Shown: positions 8,527-17,846 of the stretch, one piece after another
How positions within the stretch are numbered: the stretch's first letter is position 1
Layout of the letters: the number at the start of each line of letters is the position of its first letter
Assembly (NCBI GenBank): GCA_044226045.1
Contig: JBGAHR010000006.1
Span: 62,001 to 126,000, forward strand
Source of the DNA: Endoryza sp044226045
GTDB lineage: Bacteria > Bacteroidota > Bacteroidia > Chitinophagales > Chitinophagaceae
Reading direction: 5' to 3'
DNA length: 64,000 bases
The notes under the pieces: generated by a model
The model's database searches: none
What the model saw: the letters and a program-made list of their open reading frames with translations, nothing else
Told to the model about the DNA's origin: nothing
Translations under genes and position numbers: made by a program

Positions 8527-10044
8527 TTACCGGCTGTTGCTGACAAAGGCGAGGTGCTGACTATCGGGACTCCAGCTAGGTGTATTAATAGTGCCCTGCC
8601 CGCCAAAAAGGTAGGCGATCACTTTGGGAGCTCCTCCTGACACGGGCATCAACCGGAGCATGACCCGTTTGTAAAAGGGGTGATCACCGGCATCCACAGT
8701 GGGTGGAAAAGAAAGTATCACCATCCATTTTCCGTCGGGTGAAATATGCGGGAACCAGTTATTCCATTCATCAAAAGTCAGCTGTTCCTGCCCGGTACCA
8801 TCTGGTTTCATTCTCCATATCTGCATGGTGCCGGTTCTGTTGTCATTGTAGTATATCCATTTTCCATCGGGCGAATACTCAGGACCATCTGCCAATCCCT
8901 TTTCATTAAAAGTGAGTTGTACTTCGGGTCCGCCATTGACCGGTTTCTTATAGATGTTGTAAGCCGGTGAACGGCTGATCCGTTGAGCCGTGTACACCAC
9001 TTCTTTCCCGTTGGGATTCCATCCATGTAAATAGGATGGTGTGCTGTCGGTGATCAGTTTGGGCTCACCACCCGACAGCGGAAGTACATATACCGTGCTT
9101 CCTCCTCCCGGCATGTTATCGCGATGACTGCTGATGGCCAGCATTTTTCCATCAAAGGAAATGACATGATCATTATTATTTCGGTTAGCCGTACCTGTGT
9201 TTATTTTCTGCTTGTTCGATCCATCCAGTGCTACGGTATAGATCGATCCGCCCTGGTTAAAAAGGATGCTTTTTCCGTCGGGCATCCAGTTTGGGGCTTC
9301 AAACCTTCCGGGATCCTGGAAGATGATTTTCCTTTGACCGGTAAAAACATTTACGGTTTCCAGTCTGCTCGACAGTATGCCATCCCGGTATCCGTCATAT
9401 TTATCCGGTACCGGCCATTCAATTCTCACATTCCAGGCAATCCCTTCTTCCAGCACATCGGGGTTATGACTGCAGATGAACAAGCCAGCCAGGGCTTCCT
9501 GCGGCATATCGATGGCATTTGTACGGCCCACCTCTGTCAGTGGTTCGCCCGGGTTGGCTACCCGCATGATAAAAGTGTCTGCCTTTCTTTCGAGCTGAAT
9601 GATCTCCACATTCTTTTTGGTTGAAAAGAGTTCATCCTGCGGATCTCTCATATACGCTCCCCGGAGTCGTCTCCATTGCAAGGCGGTTAATCCGTCGCCA
9701 TGTATGGTAGCACTCATTTGTGCTGCGTCATCCTGCTCTCCTGCTCTTACCATCCATCCGATCTTTCGGTGCGGATCCACGCCCTTGCCTTTCAACTTCA
9801 TATTGGCTGTAAGGATAAAATCTCCTTTCAGCTTTGAATAGGCATAGTGAAACTCATCCCTGCCAAACCAGATATTATACCCGCTTCCCCGGAGATGATA
9901 CGATTGATCTTCCGGATCGTACTGCATATCTCCGGCCAGTTTTGGTTTGCCAATATCGGTGTGATTAGCAAAGATGCCGACAGGTGTTTGACTGCAGACG
10001 GAGCATGTTACCAACAAGCCCATCCAGGTGAGAAAGGATTTCAT
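8527..10044 (-). CDS. TolB-like beta-propeller (PD40) protein with N-terminal concanavalin-like domain, exported
   Basis: The ATG at 10044 is chosen because it begins a signal peptide (MKSFLTWMGLLVTCSVCSQ); an in-frame start 54 bases upstream would bury it. The 505-residue protein has a beta-sandwich part (about 20-200, including GYNIWFGRDEFHY and KIGWMVRAGE) that resembles DUF1349-type glucan-binding sandwiches. It is followed by PD40 repeats of the TolB type (FEAPNWMPDGKSILFNQGG, DGPEYSPDGKWIYYNDNRTG, FPHISPDGKWMVILSFPP). Such proteins in Bacteroidota are periplasmic or surface and poorly characterised. It lies 111 bases upstream of the PQQ dehydrogenase on the same strand, so co-transcription is possible. 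Confidence 0.82.
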   Translation of the reverse strand: MKSFLTWMGLLVTCSVCSQTPVGIFANHTDIGKPKLAGDMQYDPEDQSYHLRGSGYNIWFGRDEFHYAYSKLKGDFILTANMKLKGKGVDPHRKIGWMVRAGEQDDAAQMSATIHGDGLTALQWRRLRGAYMRDPQDELFSTKKNVEIIQLERKADTFIMRVANPGEPLTEVGRTNAIDMPQEALAGLFICSHNPDVLEEGIAWNVRIEWPVPDKYDGYRDGILSSRLETVNVFTGQRKIIFQDPGRFEAPNWMPDGKSILFNQGGSIYTVALDGSNKQKINTGTANRNNNDHVISFDGKMLAISSHRDNMPGGGSTVYVLPLSGGEPKLITDSTPSYLHGWNPNGKEVVYTAQRISRSPAYNIYKKPVNGGPEVQLTFNEKGLADGPEYSPDGKWIYYNDNRTGTMQIWRMKPDGTGQEQLTFDEWNNWFPHISPDGKWMVILSFPPTVDAGDHPFYKRVMLRLMPVSGGAPKVIAYLFGGQGTINTPSWSPDSQHLAFVSNSR

Positions 10045-10145
10045 AAGCAGGCAATTGATTTGCGTTGGAAAAGGAGAACCGTTCAGGCAATTTAACACAT
10101 TTTGATCGTTGAAAACGGGTCAGCCGCTTACACTTCAAAAACCGT

Positions 10146-11240
10146 TTACCAGCCGGATTGCAGGTTATCGAAAGACTTTTGCAGTTCGGGAGACAGGAAA
10201 TAGGTTTCCTGATAGGCCGTTACCTGTCTGCGGATGTTATCTATCCTGTCTTTGAATACCGGGTGTGTACTTAGAAATGAAACCGGCTCCTGACGACCCT
10301 GCTCAGGTTCTTCCTGTAGCAATTTCATTAAATCTATCATGCCGGCCGGATCGATATGACTCTTTACCATCATGGCCATGCCTTTGTTATCCGCATCCGT
10401 TTCAAGGGAACGGGAATATTGCAGGCCTTTCAGTGCATCTGCGTTATTGGCCAGGTAACTGATCAATCCGGAATCATTTCCTACAATCAGCATAATAAAA
10501 ATCTGCCTGGCCAAGCCCCTGAAAAGTGAGCGAAGCGAATGTCTTTCCGCTACATGTGACGCTTCATGACCCAGCAGCGCTGCCAACTCACCGGGATGAT
10601 TCATGACCTTTAATAATTGATCGTATACAACAATATGACCGCCCGGTACGGCAAAAGCATTCAACTGGTTCGAATGCACCACCGTTATTTTTATAGGATA
10701 ACCGGTTTCAAAATGCAATTGCTGAAAAAAGACATTTATTTCTTTTGTTTTCGATTCATCAATCTCATAACCGGCTATCGCAGATTCGTACATGCTTTCG
10801 CCCAGTTCAATTTCCGTTTCCTTCGAAAACCGCATGGCGATTCTTTCACCGATCCAGGGTAATAGCCAGAGATAGGCAGACAACAAGATGGCCAGCACCA
10901 CGCCCACAATGGCGAAGAAACGGGTACGTCCACTTGCCAAAAAACGCCGGTGTGCGGATGCACCTGCAAATCGATAATGAGAGAATTGCTTTTTCAAAGC
11001 CAGGATCAGTGCATCGTCTGTAATCTTCAATTGCTCCATCCCGTTGTCCAGCGGATACTGCAAACGGGTTTCATAACTAATCGATTCATCCCGTTGAACA
11101 CGGGCTGCCAACCAGTAAACATCCCTGTTGCTTCCCTGCTCATCGCGGATCCTGATCGTAATGGTTACGGCATTAAGGAATATTTCGGCCGGATGGGAAC
11201 GCCCGCCGGTATCAATGAACGTTGCTCTGTAAGTCTGCAT
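10146..11240 (-). CDS. M48-family zinc metalloprotease, membrane-anchored
   Basis: The 364-residue protein has an N-terminal beta-rich domain (1-95), one membrane segment near 108-128, and an M48 peptidase domain. The zinc site is HEASH at 225-229, with the third ligand E280 in SLETDADNKG. The STHP motif (FLSTHPVFKDRI) near the C terminus is also typical. Related proteases degrade damaged or misassembled envelope proteins. There is no signal peptide, so the membrane segment fixes the topology; which side the catalytic domain faces is not certain. The neighbours do not show a shared pathway. Confidence 0.9.
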   Translation of the reverse strand: MQTYRATFIDTGGRSHPAEIFLNAVTITIRIRDEQGSNRDVYWLAARVQRDESISYETRLQYPLDNGMEQLKITDDALILALKKQFSHYRFAGASAHRRFLASGRTRFFAIVGVVLAILLSAYLWLLPWIGERIAMRFSKETEIELGESMYESAIAGYEIDESKTKEINVFFQQLHFETGYPIKITVVHSNQLNAFAVPGGHIVVYDQLLKVMNHPGELAALLGHEASHVAERHSLRSLFRGLARQIFIMLIVGNDSGLISYLANNADALKGLQYSRSLETDADNKGMAMMVKSHIDPAGMIDLMKLLQEEPEQGRQEPVSFLSTHPVFKDRIDNIRRQVTAYQETYFLSPELQKSFDNLQSGW

Positions 11241-11362
11241 GGCGCCAATTTAACCGAAATCCGGAAAACGCAGTACTGTTAAATCATTAAAAATGACCTG
11301 CCGGGGGTTGAGGTTTTCGAGGTAATTGAAGATATTTGAGCGTTCAGTAATTACATCCCTCC

Positions 11363-12784
11363 ATGAGATATCTTGTTTCCGGCTTATTGATACTGTCTTT
11401 GTTTCTTACCAGTTGCAGCGGTTCAAAAAAAACCCAGGTCACCGGCCCCGCCTCCGCCCGGGTTTTACCAGCATTGCCTTATTCGCAGATCAATTTACCG
11501 GTCAGGGTGTATCTGCGCGATTTGCTCGCTGTCATGGATACTGCAACCTCCAGGGAATTCAATAACGATCACTGGCCTGAATACACCCAGAGTTCCTGTG
11601 ATTTCCGTTACAAGTATCGCTTTCTTCGTTCCGCATTTACATTTTCCTGTGTCAATAATAAAATACAGATAGGATTTCAGGGTCGCTATCAGATTGCAGG
11701 CAGCAAACGAATCTGTGCGATGGGTCAGTCTGTTTCTCCCTGGGTGGGCGGCAGCTGTGGTTTTGGAAATGAACCCCTGCGTAGAGTGGACCTGGTCATT
11801 GGCTCGAAGCTTGAATTATTACCCAATCACGCTGTCAGAACAACTACCCGGCTGGAAAGCTCCAAACCGGTAGACAAATGCCAGGTTACGATCATGCAGA
11901 CGGATATCACTCAACAGGTGATGGACAGCATCCAGTCTTCTATCGACAGTTATTGCCAGACTTTCGACCATTTTGTTCAGGCTGTCAACAACAATCCGTT
12001 GTTACAGCAATGGCGAACCGGCGGAAGCAAGGTGATGGCAGTATCCCGTTATGGTTTTTTGAATTTGAATCCAACCCAGCTCCGTGTTGGCCGGTTTAAT
12101 ATGGTGCGTGATTCTTTGTTCTTTTCCGTCGGCTTCACCGGAAGGCCACTTTTCTCTTCCGATAGCGCATCGCTGGTAACAAGGGCTCCGCTTCCAACAC
12201 TGACCAATAATGATTACAATTCCGGCATCAGTACCTATTTTGATGCCACTTATCAATACAGCTTTTTCAACAAATTATTGAATGACAGTTTGCGGAATAA
12301 ACCTTTCGAACTCGAAGGGCGAACTTTCGTTATTAAAGAGGTACAGATTGGAGGAAGCAACGATGGAAAGATCAGGGTAGACGTATCCTTTACCGGTAAT
12401 CGAAAAGGAGTACTGCACCTGAGTGGTACGCCGATACTGGACACTGCCCTGCAGGTCATCTCCATGCCGGATATCAGTTTTTCCATCGACACCAAAGACA
12501 TGCTCGTTAATATCGCCAAGAACCTGTTCCGCAAGAAAATACTGAAAGAACTCCGTAACCAGTCGGTGATGGATATTGCCGCCCTGATCCAGCGTAACAA
12601 ACAATTAATTGAAGCGCGGCTGAACCAGCCGGTCACCCCCTGGCTAAGCACCACGGGAAAATTGTATGAGATCAAACTTCTCGGATTCCTTCCGCAGGAC
12701 AAACATATACAGGTACAGGCTTTTGTGAAACTCGACCTGGCTCTGATCGGCAGGCCCGATTCAGGAATATTAAGAGGCTTTTAG
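11363..12784 (+). CDS. DUF4403-family lipoprotein
   Basis: The protein is 473 residues with a lipoprotein signal (MRYLVSGLLILSLFLTSC), so it is probably anchored in the outer membrane. The rest matches DUF4403: an early LPALPYSQINLPVRV segment (strand entry of a lipid-binding-type fold), paired repeats with YQYSFFNKLLNDSL, and a C-terminal helix with VMDIAALIQRNKQLIEARLNQ. The biochemical role is unknown; the fold suggests binding of a hydrophobic ligand, which is inference. The gene is monocistronic as far as can be seen. Confidence 0.85.
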   Translation: MRYLVSGLLILSLFLTSCSGSKKTQVTGPASARVLPALPYSQINLPVRVYLRDLLAVMDTATSREFNNDHWPEYTQSSCDFRYKYRFLRSAFTFSCVNNKIQIGFQGRYQIAGSKRICAMGQSVSPWVGGSCGFGNEPLRRVDLVIGSKLELLPNHAVRTTTRLESSKPVDKCQVTIMQTDITQQVMDSIQSSIDSYCQTFDHFVQAVNNNPLLQQWRTGGSKVMAVSRYGFLNLNPTQLRVGRFNMVRDSLFFSVGFTGRPLFSSDSASLVTRAPLPTLTNNDYNSGISTYFDATYQYSFFNKLLNDSLRNKPFELEGRTFVIKEVQIGGSNDGKIRVDVSFTGNRKGVLHLSGTPILDTALQVISMPDISFSIDTKDMLVNIAKNLFRKKILKELRNQSVMDIAALIQRNKQLIEARLNQPVTPWLSTTGKLYEIKLLGFLPQDKHIQVQAFVKLDLALIGRPDSGILRGF

Positions 12785-12897
12785 ACCAATTTTATACGTA
12801 CCAAAAGGCAACCTCCCAGGTATTTACTGCGTATTACTGGCATCCTGACCCGGAATTTTGTAATTTCTGTCCGTCAGCTTGAGAAAACTGGGAACCC

Positions 12898-13488
12898 TTG
12901 CTATCAGATAACTCCAAAATAGGTACACTGATTACTGGTTGTCGCCAAAACGATCGCGGCAGTCAAAAGGAGCTATATTATCTACTCAGAGGGTTTGCCA
13001 TGAAAATCTGCTACAGGTATACAGACCGAATGCATGAAGCCGAAGAAATCATGAACGAAGCGTTCATCAAGCTCTTCAAGAATATCCATCAATTTGACGA
13101 ACACCGGCAGGAAGACACCTTACTATCCCTGAAAGGCTGGTTTAAAAGAATACTGGTGAATACCTGTATCGATCAGTACCGGAAGAAACAATCTTCCATC
13201 CAGGGACACACACTGACAAACGAATCTGAAAAAATAGCCGACCTAGGCGAGAACGGGCTCGATGTTCTCTCTTATAAAGAGATCATCGAAGCGATCAGGT
13301 TACTGTCTCCTTCTTACAGAACAGTATTTAACTTATTTGTCATAGAAGGACTCAGTCATGAAGAGATTTCCAAAAAGCTGGGCATATCAGTCGGCGCTTC
13401 CAAATCCAACCTGTCAAAAGCCAGAGATAACCTAAGAAAACTATTACTCAACAAATCGAAGTTCAACATTTATGTATCCCCTTTCTGA
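12898..13488 (+). CDS. ECF-type RNA polymerase sigma-70 factor, TTG start
   Basis: The 196-residue protein has sigma region 2 (GFAMKICYRYTDRMHEAEEI) and region 4 (LLSPSYRTVFNLFVIEGLS, then a helix-turn-helix EEISKKLGISVGASKSNLSKA). The only possible start that keeps region 2 whole is TTG at 12898: an in-frame TGA lies at 12880 and the first in-frame ATG is inside region 2. The weak start may keep the level low. The stop codon overlaps the next gene by 17 bases, so the two are translationally coupled. This is the usual layout for a Bacteroidota ECF sigma with its membrane partner. Confidence 0.93.
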   Translation: MLSDNSKIGTLITGCRQNDRGSQKELYYLLRGFAMKICYRYTDRMHEAEEIMNEAFIKLFKNIHQFDEHRQEDTLLSLKGWFKRILVNTCIDQYRKKQSSIQGHTLTNESEKIADLGENGLDVLSYKEIIEAIRLLSPSYRTVFNLFVIEGLSHEEISKKLGISVGASKSNLSKARDNLRKLLLNKSKFNIYVSPF

Positions 13489-14956
13489 TAAAGACCTTGA
13501 CCGTATAAGCCGGGAAGCTGCGGAGCAGACTGACATGGACCAGAGTCCATCAGGCTGGGAGAAACTGGAACAGCGGCTGAACAAAGAATTACCGCAGGAA
13601 AAAGAAAAAGACCGCCGTCGTTTTCTCTGGTTATTCTTTGCGATCCTTCTTTTAAGCGGAACAGGTACTGTTCTGATCTATAAGAATGGACAGAAAGATC
13701 AACCGATAACCCAAACATACAACCATCAATCTGACCCCAATACACCATCAAACGAATCATCTGCTGCCCGTCAGATGGAAAACAAAAATTCGTCTCCCAA
13801 TAATACCGATAAGCCATCCGCTCCGGCGGCTTCATCCCCTTTATCCGCTCCCTCATCGGCAACCAATCAACCCGCAACCAATCAACCTGCAACTGCCGAT
13901 GACAAAACAACTAATCCTAAGATAACTGCTCCGTCTGTGGCGGCCTTCGATCCCGCAAAGACCCGCAGCACCGCAACTGATAATGATCGGCTGGTTTCCG
14001 GACGAACAGTAAATCCTTTGCCGAAGAAGTCCGGATTGTCTGCAAAACAGTCATCAAACATTGCATCCAATCGCTCAGTTATTAATCGCTCAGTGGTCGA
14101 TCGTTCCGGTAATTCAGTAAACAGGAAAACAACCCTCACCGGGCCTGATTCAAAACTTCCCAACAAATCAGCAATAACCAATAGCGATAAGCAGGTGACC
14201 GAAACGGTCGTTACCGAACCGCTTAAAAATGATTCTTCCGTAACCACCCCGGATAAAGACAGTGTAATAACAGTCAGTGTCGCCGATACAGTGGCGAAAA
14301 CGACTAACACAGCTTCGAAAAAATCTTCCAAATCCGGCACACCCGATCTTAAAAATCGCTGGGCATTCGCCGCAGTTACCGGACTCGATTATACTAATAT
14401 CCATGGACGAACCAGCAGCCGGCTGGGATTCAAATTCGGATTGCAGGCTTCTTTTAATATCACTAAACGACTGTCTGTAAATACCGGATTTCTGTTAACC
14501 AAAAACTTTTACAAAGCAGACAGCAGCAGTTTTCATCCTCCCAAACACTATTTCACCTATTATGTGGACCGGCTGAATTGGATTGATGGTTCCTGTTATA
14601 TGTGGGATATACCTATTAACATCCGTTATGATGTCATCGTAACACCCACCTCCAGATGGTATGTTAATGCAGGTATGACCAGTTACATCATGCGAAAACA
14701 AAAGTATACGTACGATTATGTATACAACTCGGTTGCCTCGACCAAGCTGTGGGAATCCGGTTCTACCCAAAACGAATGGTTTAAAATTGTAAACCTTGGT
14801 ATTGGCTGGGAAAAACAGCTTTCTAAAAAATGGTCACTGCAGGCAGAACCCTTTATTAAATTACCATTAACTGGTGTTGGCTTCGGAAAGATGGATATGA
14901 ATACCAGTGGTATCCTTTTATCGTTCAGATACCGGCCGAATTTTAAAACAAAGTAA
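13472..14956 (+). CDS. Sigma-partner membrane protein with C-terminal outer-membrane beta-barrel-like domain
   Basis: The 494-residue protein starts inside the sigma gene. Residues 1-50 are polar and cytoplasmic in style (SGWEKLEQRLNKEL), as in anti-sigma N termini. One membrane helix follows at about 50-70. A long Ser/Thr/Asn/Lys-rich linker (about 75-285) leads to a C-terminal region of alternating strands resembling an outer-membrane beta-barrel (PorT-like), with FGLQASFNITKRLSVNTGF and a final aromatic-ended strand SGILLSFRYRPNF. It would thus span both membranes and could pass an envelope signal to the sigma factor. The function is inferred from gene order and layout. Confidence 0.8.
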   Translation: MYPLSDKDLDRISREAAEQTDMDQSPSGWEKLEQRLNKELPQEKEKDRRRFLWLFFAILLLSGTGTVLIYKNGQKDQPITQTYNHQSDPNTPSNESSAARQMENKNSSPNNTDKPSAPAASSPLSAPSSATNQPATNQPATADDKTTNPKITAPSVAAFDPAKTRSTATDNDRLVSGRTVNPLPKKSGLSAKQSSNIASNRSVINRSVVDRSGNSVNRKTTLTGPDSKLPNKSAITNSDKQVTETVVTEPLKNDSSVTTPDKDSVITVSVADTVAKTTNTASKKSSKSGTPDLKNRWAFAAVTGLDYTNIHGRTSSRLGFKFGLQASFNITKRLSVNTGFLLTKNFYKADSSSFHPPKHYFTYYVDRLNWIDGSCYMWDIPINIRYDVIVTPTSRWYVNAGMTSYIMRKQKYTYDYVYNSVASTKLWESGSTQNEWFKIVNLGIGWEKQLSKKWSLQAEPFIKLPLTGVGFGKMDMNTSGILLSFRYRPNFKTK

Positions 14957-15001
14957 ACAACCTCCATCAGGCAATCTGCGTACAGATAAAAAACAAACTG
15001 T

Positions 15002-15838
15002 ATGAAGACAATTGCCTGCGTTGTGGCGTTCATCGCCTCTCTTTCCCTTATTATATATTCCTGCAGCAAAGGAGATGGAGGCGGTGGAAGCACCAGCAAT
15101 AATTGCTCCGGCGTTTCAATTAGTGTAACCGCCACCGTTACAGACGCCGATGCCGGAACGGGCAATGGTTCAATAGCCGCGTCTGCTTCCGGCGGCAGCG
15201 GTACGCTTACCTACAGTATTAATGGAGGAGCGTTCCAGTCGTCGGGTACTTTTAATAACCTGGCCAAAGGGTCTTATACGGTCACCGCCAAAGACAGCAA
15301 AGGATGCACCGGCAGCGCCAGCTTTACCGTTAATGAAAACAATGCCTGTGCCGGCAGCACGATAACCATTACAGCTACCAGTACTTCTTCGGACCCCTGT
15401 ATTGCCAGCGGATCCATTACAGCCACCGCAGGTGGAGGAACGTCTTTCACCTATTCCCTGAATGGCGGTGCTTTTCAGGCTTCCAACCTATTCAATAATG
15501 TTTCACCGGGTGCCTATACCGTAACTGCAAAGGATGGCACAGGTTGCAGCAAGAACACCAACGTCACGGTTGCCACCGCGGCCGCCGGCCCCTTGTTTAC
15601 GGCGGTAAAAGGAGTGGTGACTGCCAATTGCGCATTATCCGGTTGTCATTCCGGTTCATCACCCACCGGGGGCATCAATTTCACCGTAGATTGTAATATC
15701 GTTATCAATAAAGAAAGAATCAAGGCACGTGCCATTGATGGCAATCCAAGTATTATGCCTCCTACCGGTGCGTTACCGCAGGCAGACCGTGACAAGATTA
15801 CTGCCTGGCTGACTGCCGGTGGAAAATTCACCGACTGA
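15002..15838 (+). CDS. Lipoprotein with two SprB-type repeats and a C-terminal cytochrome-like segment
   Basis: A lipoprotein signal ends at IIYSC. Two repeats of about 75 residues follow, each with a YSINGGAF or YSLNGGAF core and a YTVTAKD ending, the SprB repeat found in gliding adhesins. The last 80 residues contain CALSGCH (a CX4CH heme-type motif rather than CX2CH), then a downstream MPP that could give the distal methionine, and a final helix DRDKITAWLTAGGKF. This layout resembles small cytochrome c domains of Bacteroidota surface lipoproteins. Heme binding is inferred. The gene lies 45 bases after the sigma-partner gene and may share its operon. Confidence 0.8.
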   Translation: MKTIACVVAFIASLSLIIYSCSKGDGGGGSTSNNCSGVSISVTATVTDADAGTGNGSIAASASGGSGTLTYSINGGAFQSSGTFNNLAKGSYTVTAKDSKGCTGSASFTVNENNACAGSTITITATSTSSDPCIASGSITATAGGGTSFTYSLNGGAFQASNLFNNVSPGAYTVTAKDGTGCSKNTNVTVATAAAGPLFTAVKGVVTANCALSGCHSGSSPTGGINFTVDCNIVINKERIKARAIDGNPSIMPPTGALPQADRDKITAWLTAGGKFTD

Positions 15839-15871
15839 TGCCTGATTAACCATTACATTTACCTGTCCCCG

Positions 15872-15894
15872 ACCCCGCCACCGGCGGGGTTTTT
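15872..15894 (+). terminator. Rho-independent terminator after the SprB-repeat lipoprotein
   Basis: An 8-bp stem (15872-15879 accccgcc with 15883-15890 ggcggggt) with a 3-base loop is followed by four further T residues. It lies 33 bases after the stop codon and ends the sigma-partner-lipoprotein transcription unit. Confidence 0.85.
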
Positions 15895-15902
15895 GTTATG
15901 CC

Positions 15903-16286
15903 TCATTGTTGATGAAACCAAACAGGCTTGCGGTCATTCCATTCGCCATTATAATTGATGAAAAGCTCCTCCCCCGCTTTTATGAAACGAACCGTTTTGA
16001 TGGAAATCGTTCTTTCCTCAAAACTCATTTCATACTCGCAGTTGGAATGATAGGAATGATTGTAGATCGGCACATATCCCAACGCCATACAACATTCCGC
16101 GTTCTGTGGCCCCCATTCGAAGATATAGTCGTGCAGCAGTGTTTGATCCAGTAATTTTCTGTCCCCGGCAGACATCACTATGACCGGCGCCACCTCGATC
16201 AGGGTATCTTTTTCGAGACTTTCCGTTGTATAAACCCCTCGGCCCATATCCCCTGAGGGGCCGATCACCAGGCAGGGAAGTATCAT
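15903..16286 (-). CDS. SET-domain protein (putative protein lysine methyltransferase)
   Basis: The 127-residue protein is essentially one SET domain. It begins with GDMGRGVYTTESLEKDTLIE, contains the cofactor-site motif NHSYHSNCEYEM (the NHS core of SET enzymes) and ends with AGEELFINYNG, the conserved GEEL..Y segment including the catalytic tyrosine. It has no signal peptide, so it should be cytoplasmic. SET domains transfer methyl groups from S-adenosylmethionine to lysines; bacterial targets are mostly unknown. It stands alone, convergent with the preceding operon and divergent from mgtE. Confidence 0.85.
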   Translation of the reverse strand: MILPCLVIGPSGDMGRGVYTTESLEKDTLIEVAPVIVMSAGDRKLLDQTLLHDYIFEWGPQNAECCMALGYVPIYNHSYHSNCEYEMSFEERTISIKTVRFIKAGEELFINYNGEWNDRKPVWFHQQ

Positions 16287-16371
16287 TGTATTTGTTATTT
16301 ATTGGTAAACAGACCGGGTACCCAATCGATAGTTGTTTCCCCGCTTAATCGCGAATTTAGTATTTTGCAAC

Positions 16372-17763
16372 ATGAGCATGGACCAAGAAATCAGCTCCGT
16401 CAAAGATCAGTTCCTGGAGGTTGTTCAAAAGGAAGATGTTTTGGAAATACGTGAATTCCTGAACGATCAAAATATCAGCGATGTAGCTGAACTGATCAAT
16501 GACCTCCCGGAATATGAACACCAGATCGTGGGCAACATGAGTGTGCATCGCGCGGCCAGCGTGTTCAAGATTCTTGACACCCCTACTCAGAAAAATATTA
16601 TCCAGGAGCTGCCCCCTTTCAAAACTGCCGAACTCCTCAACGAATTGCCTTCAGACGACCGTACGGCTTTCCTGGAAGAACTTCCCAGTGAAGTGGTGAA
16701 AGAATTAATCAAACTGCTCGATCCGGAAGAACGAAAAATTACCCTCTCACTGCTGGGCTACCCAGAAGGAAGTGTCGGCAGGCTGATGACCACCGACTAT
16801 ATTGCCGTACAGGTAGATTGGACCGTACAGGAAGTTTTGGAGCATATCCGTGAAGTTGGCAAGGACAGTGAAACCATCGACGTCATCTATGTGGTGAATG
16901 AAAAAGGAGAGTTTGTGGATGATATCCGGATACGGGAGATCATCCTGGCCAAACCCGACCGCATCATTGGCGATATCATTGATAATCGATTTATCACACT
17001 CAATGTAAACGACGACCAGGAAATAGCGAACCAGATCTTTAAAATGAACAACCGGGTGGCCCTGCCGGTAGTGGATGACAAGAATATTCTTTTGGGAATT
17101 GTAACCATTGACGACGTATTGTGGGTGGCCAATGAAGAGTTCAGTGAAGACATGCAAAAAATCGGTGGTACGGAAGCGTTGGATGAACCCTACCTTGAAA
17201 TGCCGCTTGTCAAACTGTTCAAAAAGCGAATTGTCTGGCTGGTTGTCCTTTTCCTGGGCGAAATGCTTACGGCTACCGCCATGGGATATTTTGAAGATGA
17301 GATCGCCAAAGCGGTGGTACTCGCTCTTTTTGTTCCACTGATCATTTCGAGTGGAGGCAATAGCGGATCACAGGCATCCACGCTCATCATTCAGGCTATG
17401 GCGGTAGGTGAAATCCATGTTCATGACTGGTGGCGTGTGATGCGAAGGGAAATTATCCAGGGACTGATGCTTGGTTTTGTGCTCGGCCTTATTGGCTTCA
17501 TCCGTATTGTGGTCTGGTCATCGGTGTTCCCCCATATTTATGGTGAACATTATTTAAGGATCGGGGTGGCTGTTGCGTTTTCACTCGTAGGGGTTGTGTT
17601 ATGGGGAACCCTGATCGGATCTATGTTTCCGATGTTGTTGAAAAAACTCGGCGCCGATCCCGCCGTAAGTTCTGCCCCCTTTGTGGCCACTATGGTCGAT
17701 GTTACCGGTTTGATCATTTATTTTTCGCTAGCCTTCCTGTTCCTTCAGGGACTTCTGCTCTGA
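16372..17763 (+). CDS. mgtE: Magnesium transporter MgtE
   Basis: The 463-residue protein has the three parts of MgtE: a helical MgtE-N domain (about 20-125, with PPFKTAELLNELPSDDRTAF), two CBS domains (about 130-250, with RLMTTDYIAV and GIVTIDDVLWV), and a five-helix membrane part carrying PLIISSGGNSGSQAS and AVGEI. It is a Mg2+ channel that closes when the cytoplasmic domains bind Mg2+. The ATG at 16372 is used; one at 16378 is nearly equivalent, and a TTG at 16333 is less likely. The gene appears monocistronic. Confidence 0.95.
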   Translation: MSMDQEISSVKDQFLEVVQKEDVLEIREFLNDQNISDVAELINDLPEYEHQIVGNMSVHRAASVFKILDTPTQKNIIQELPPFKTAELLNELPSDDRTAFLEELPSEVVKELIKLLDPEERKITLSLLGYPEGSVGRLMTTDYIAVQVDWTVQEVLEHIREVGKDSETIDVIYVVNEKGEFVDDIRIREIILAKPDRIIGDIIDNRFITLNVNDDQEIANQIFKMNNRVALPVVDDKNILLGIVTIDDVLWVANEEFSEDMQKIGGTEALDEPYLEMPLVKLFKKRIVWLVVLFLGEMLTATAMGYFEDEIAKAVVLALFVPLIISSGGNSGSQASTLIIQAMAVGEIHVHDWWRVMRREIIQGLMLGFVLGLIGFIRIVVWSSVFPHIYGEHYLRIGVAVAFSLVGVVLWGTLIGSMFPMLLKKLGADPAVSSAPFVATMVDVTGLIIYFSLAFLFLQGLLL

Positions 17764-17846
17764 TGCCGTCAACGATCACTTGCCTTTTTTTTAATAATAT
17801 TGCTGTCAGTTTCAATTAACTAACATTCATTAAACTCGGAAAAACC

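Noticed and set aside
9124..9624. Plus-strand open frame inside the TolB-like gene
   Set aside because: The minus-strand frame has clear PD40 repeats; the plus frame has no recognisable feature.
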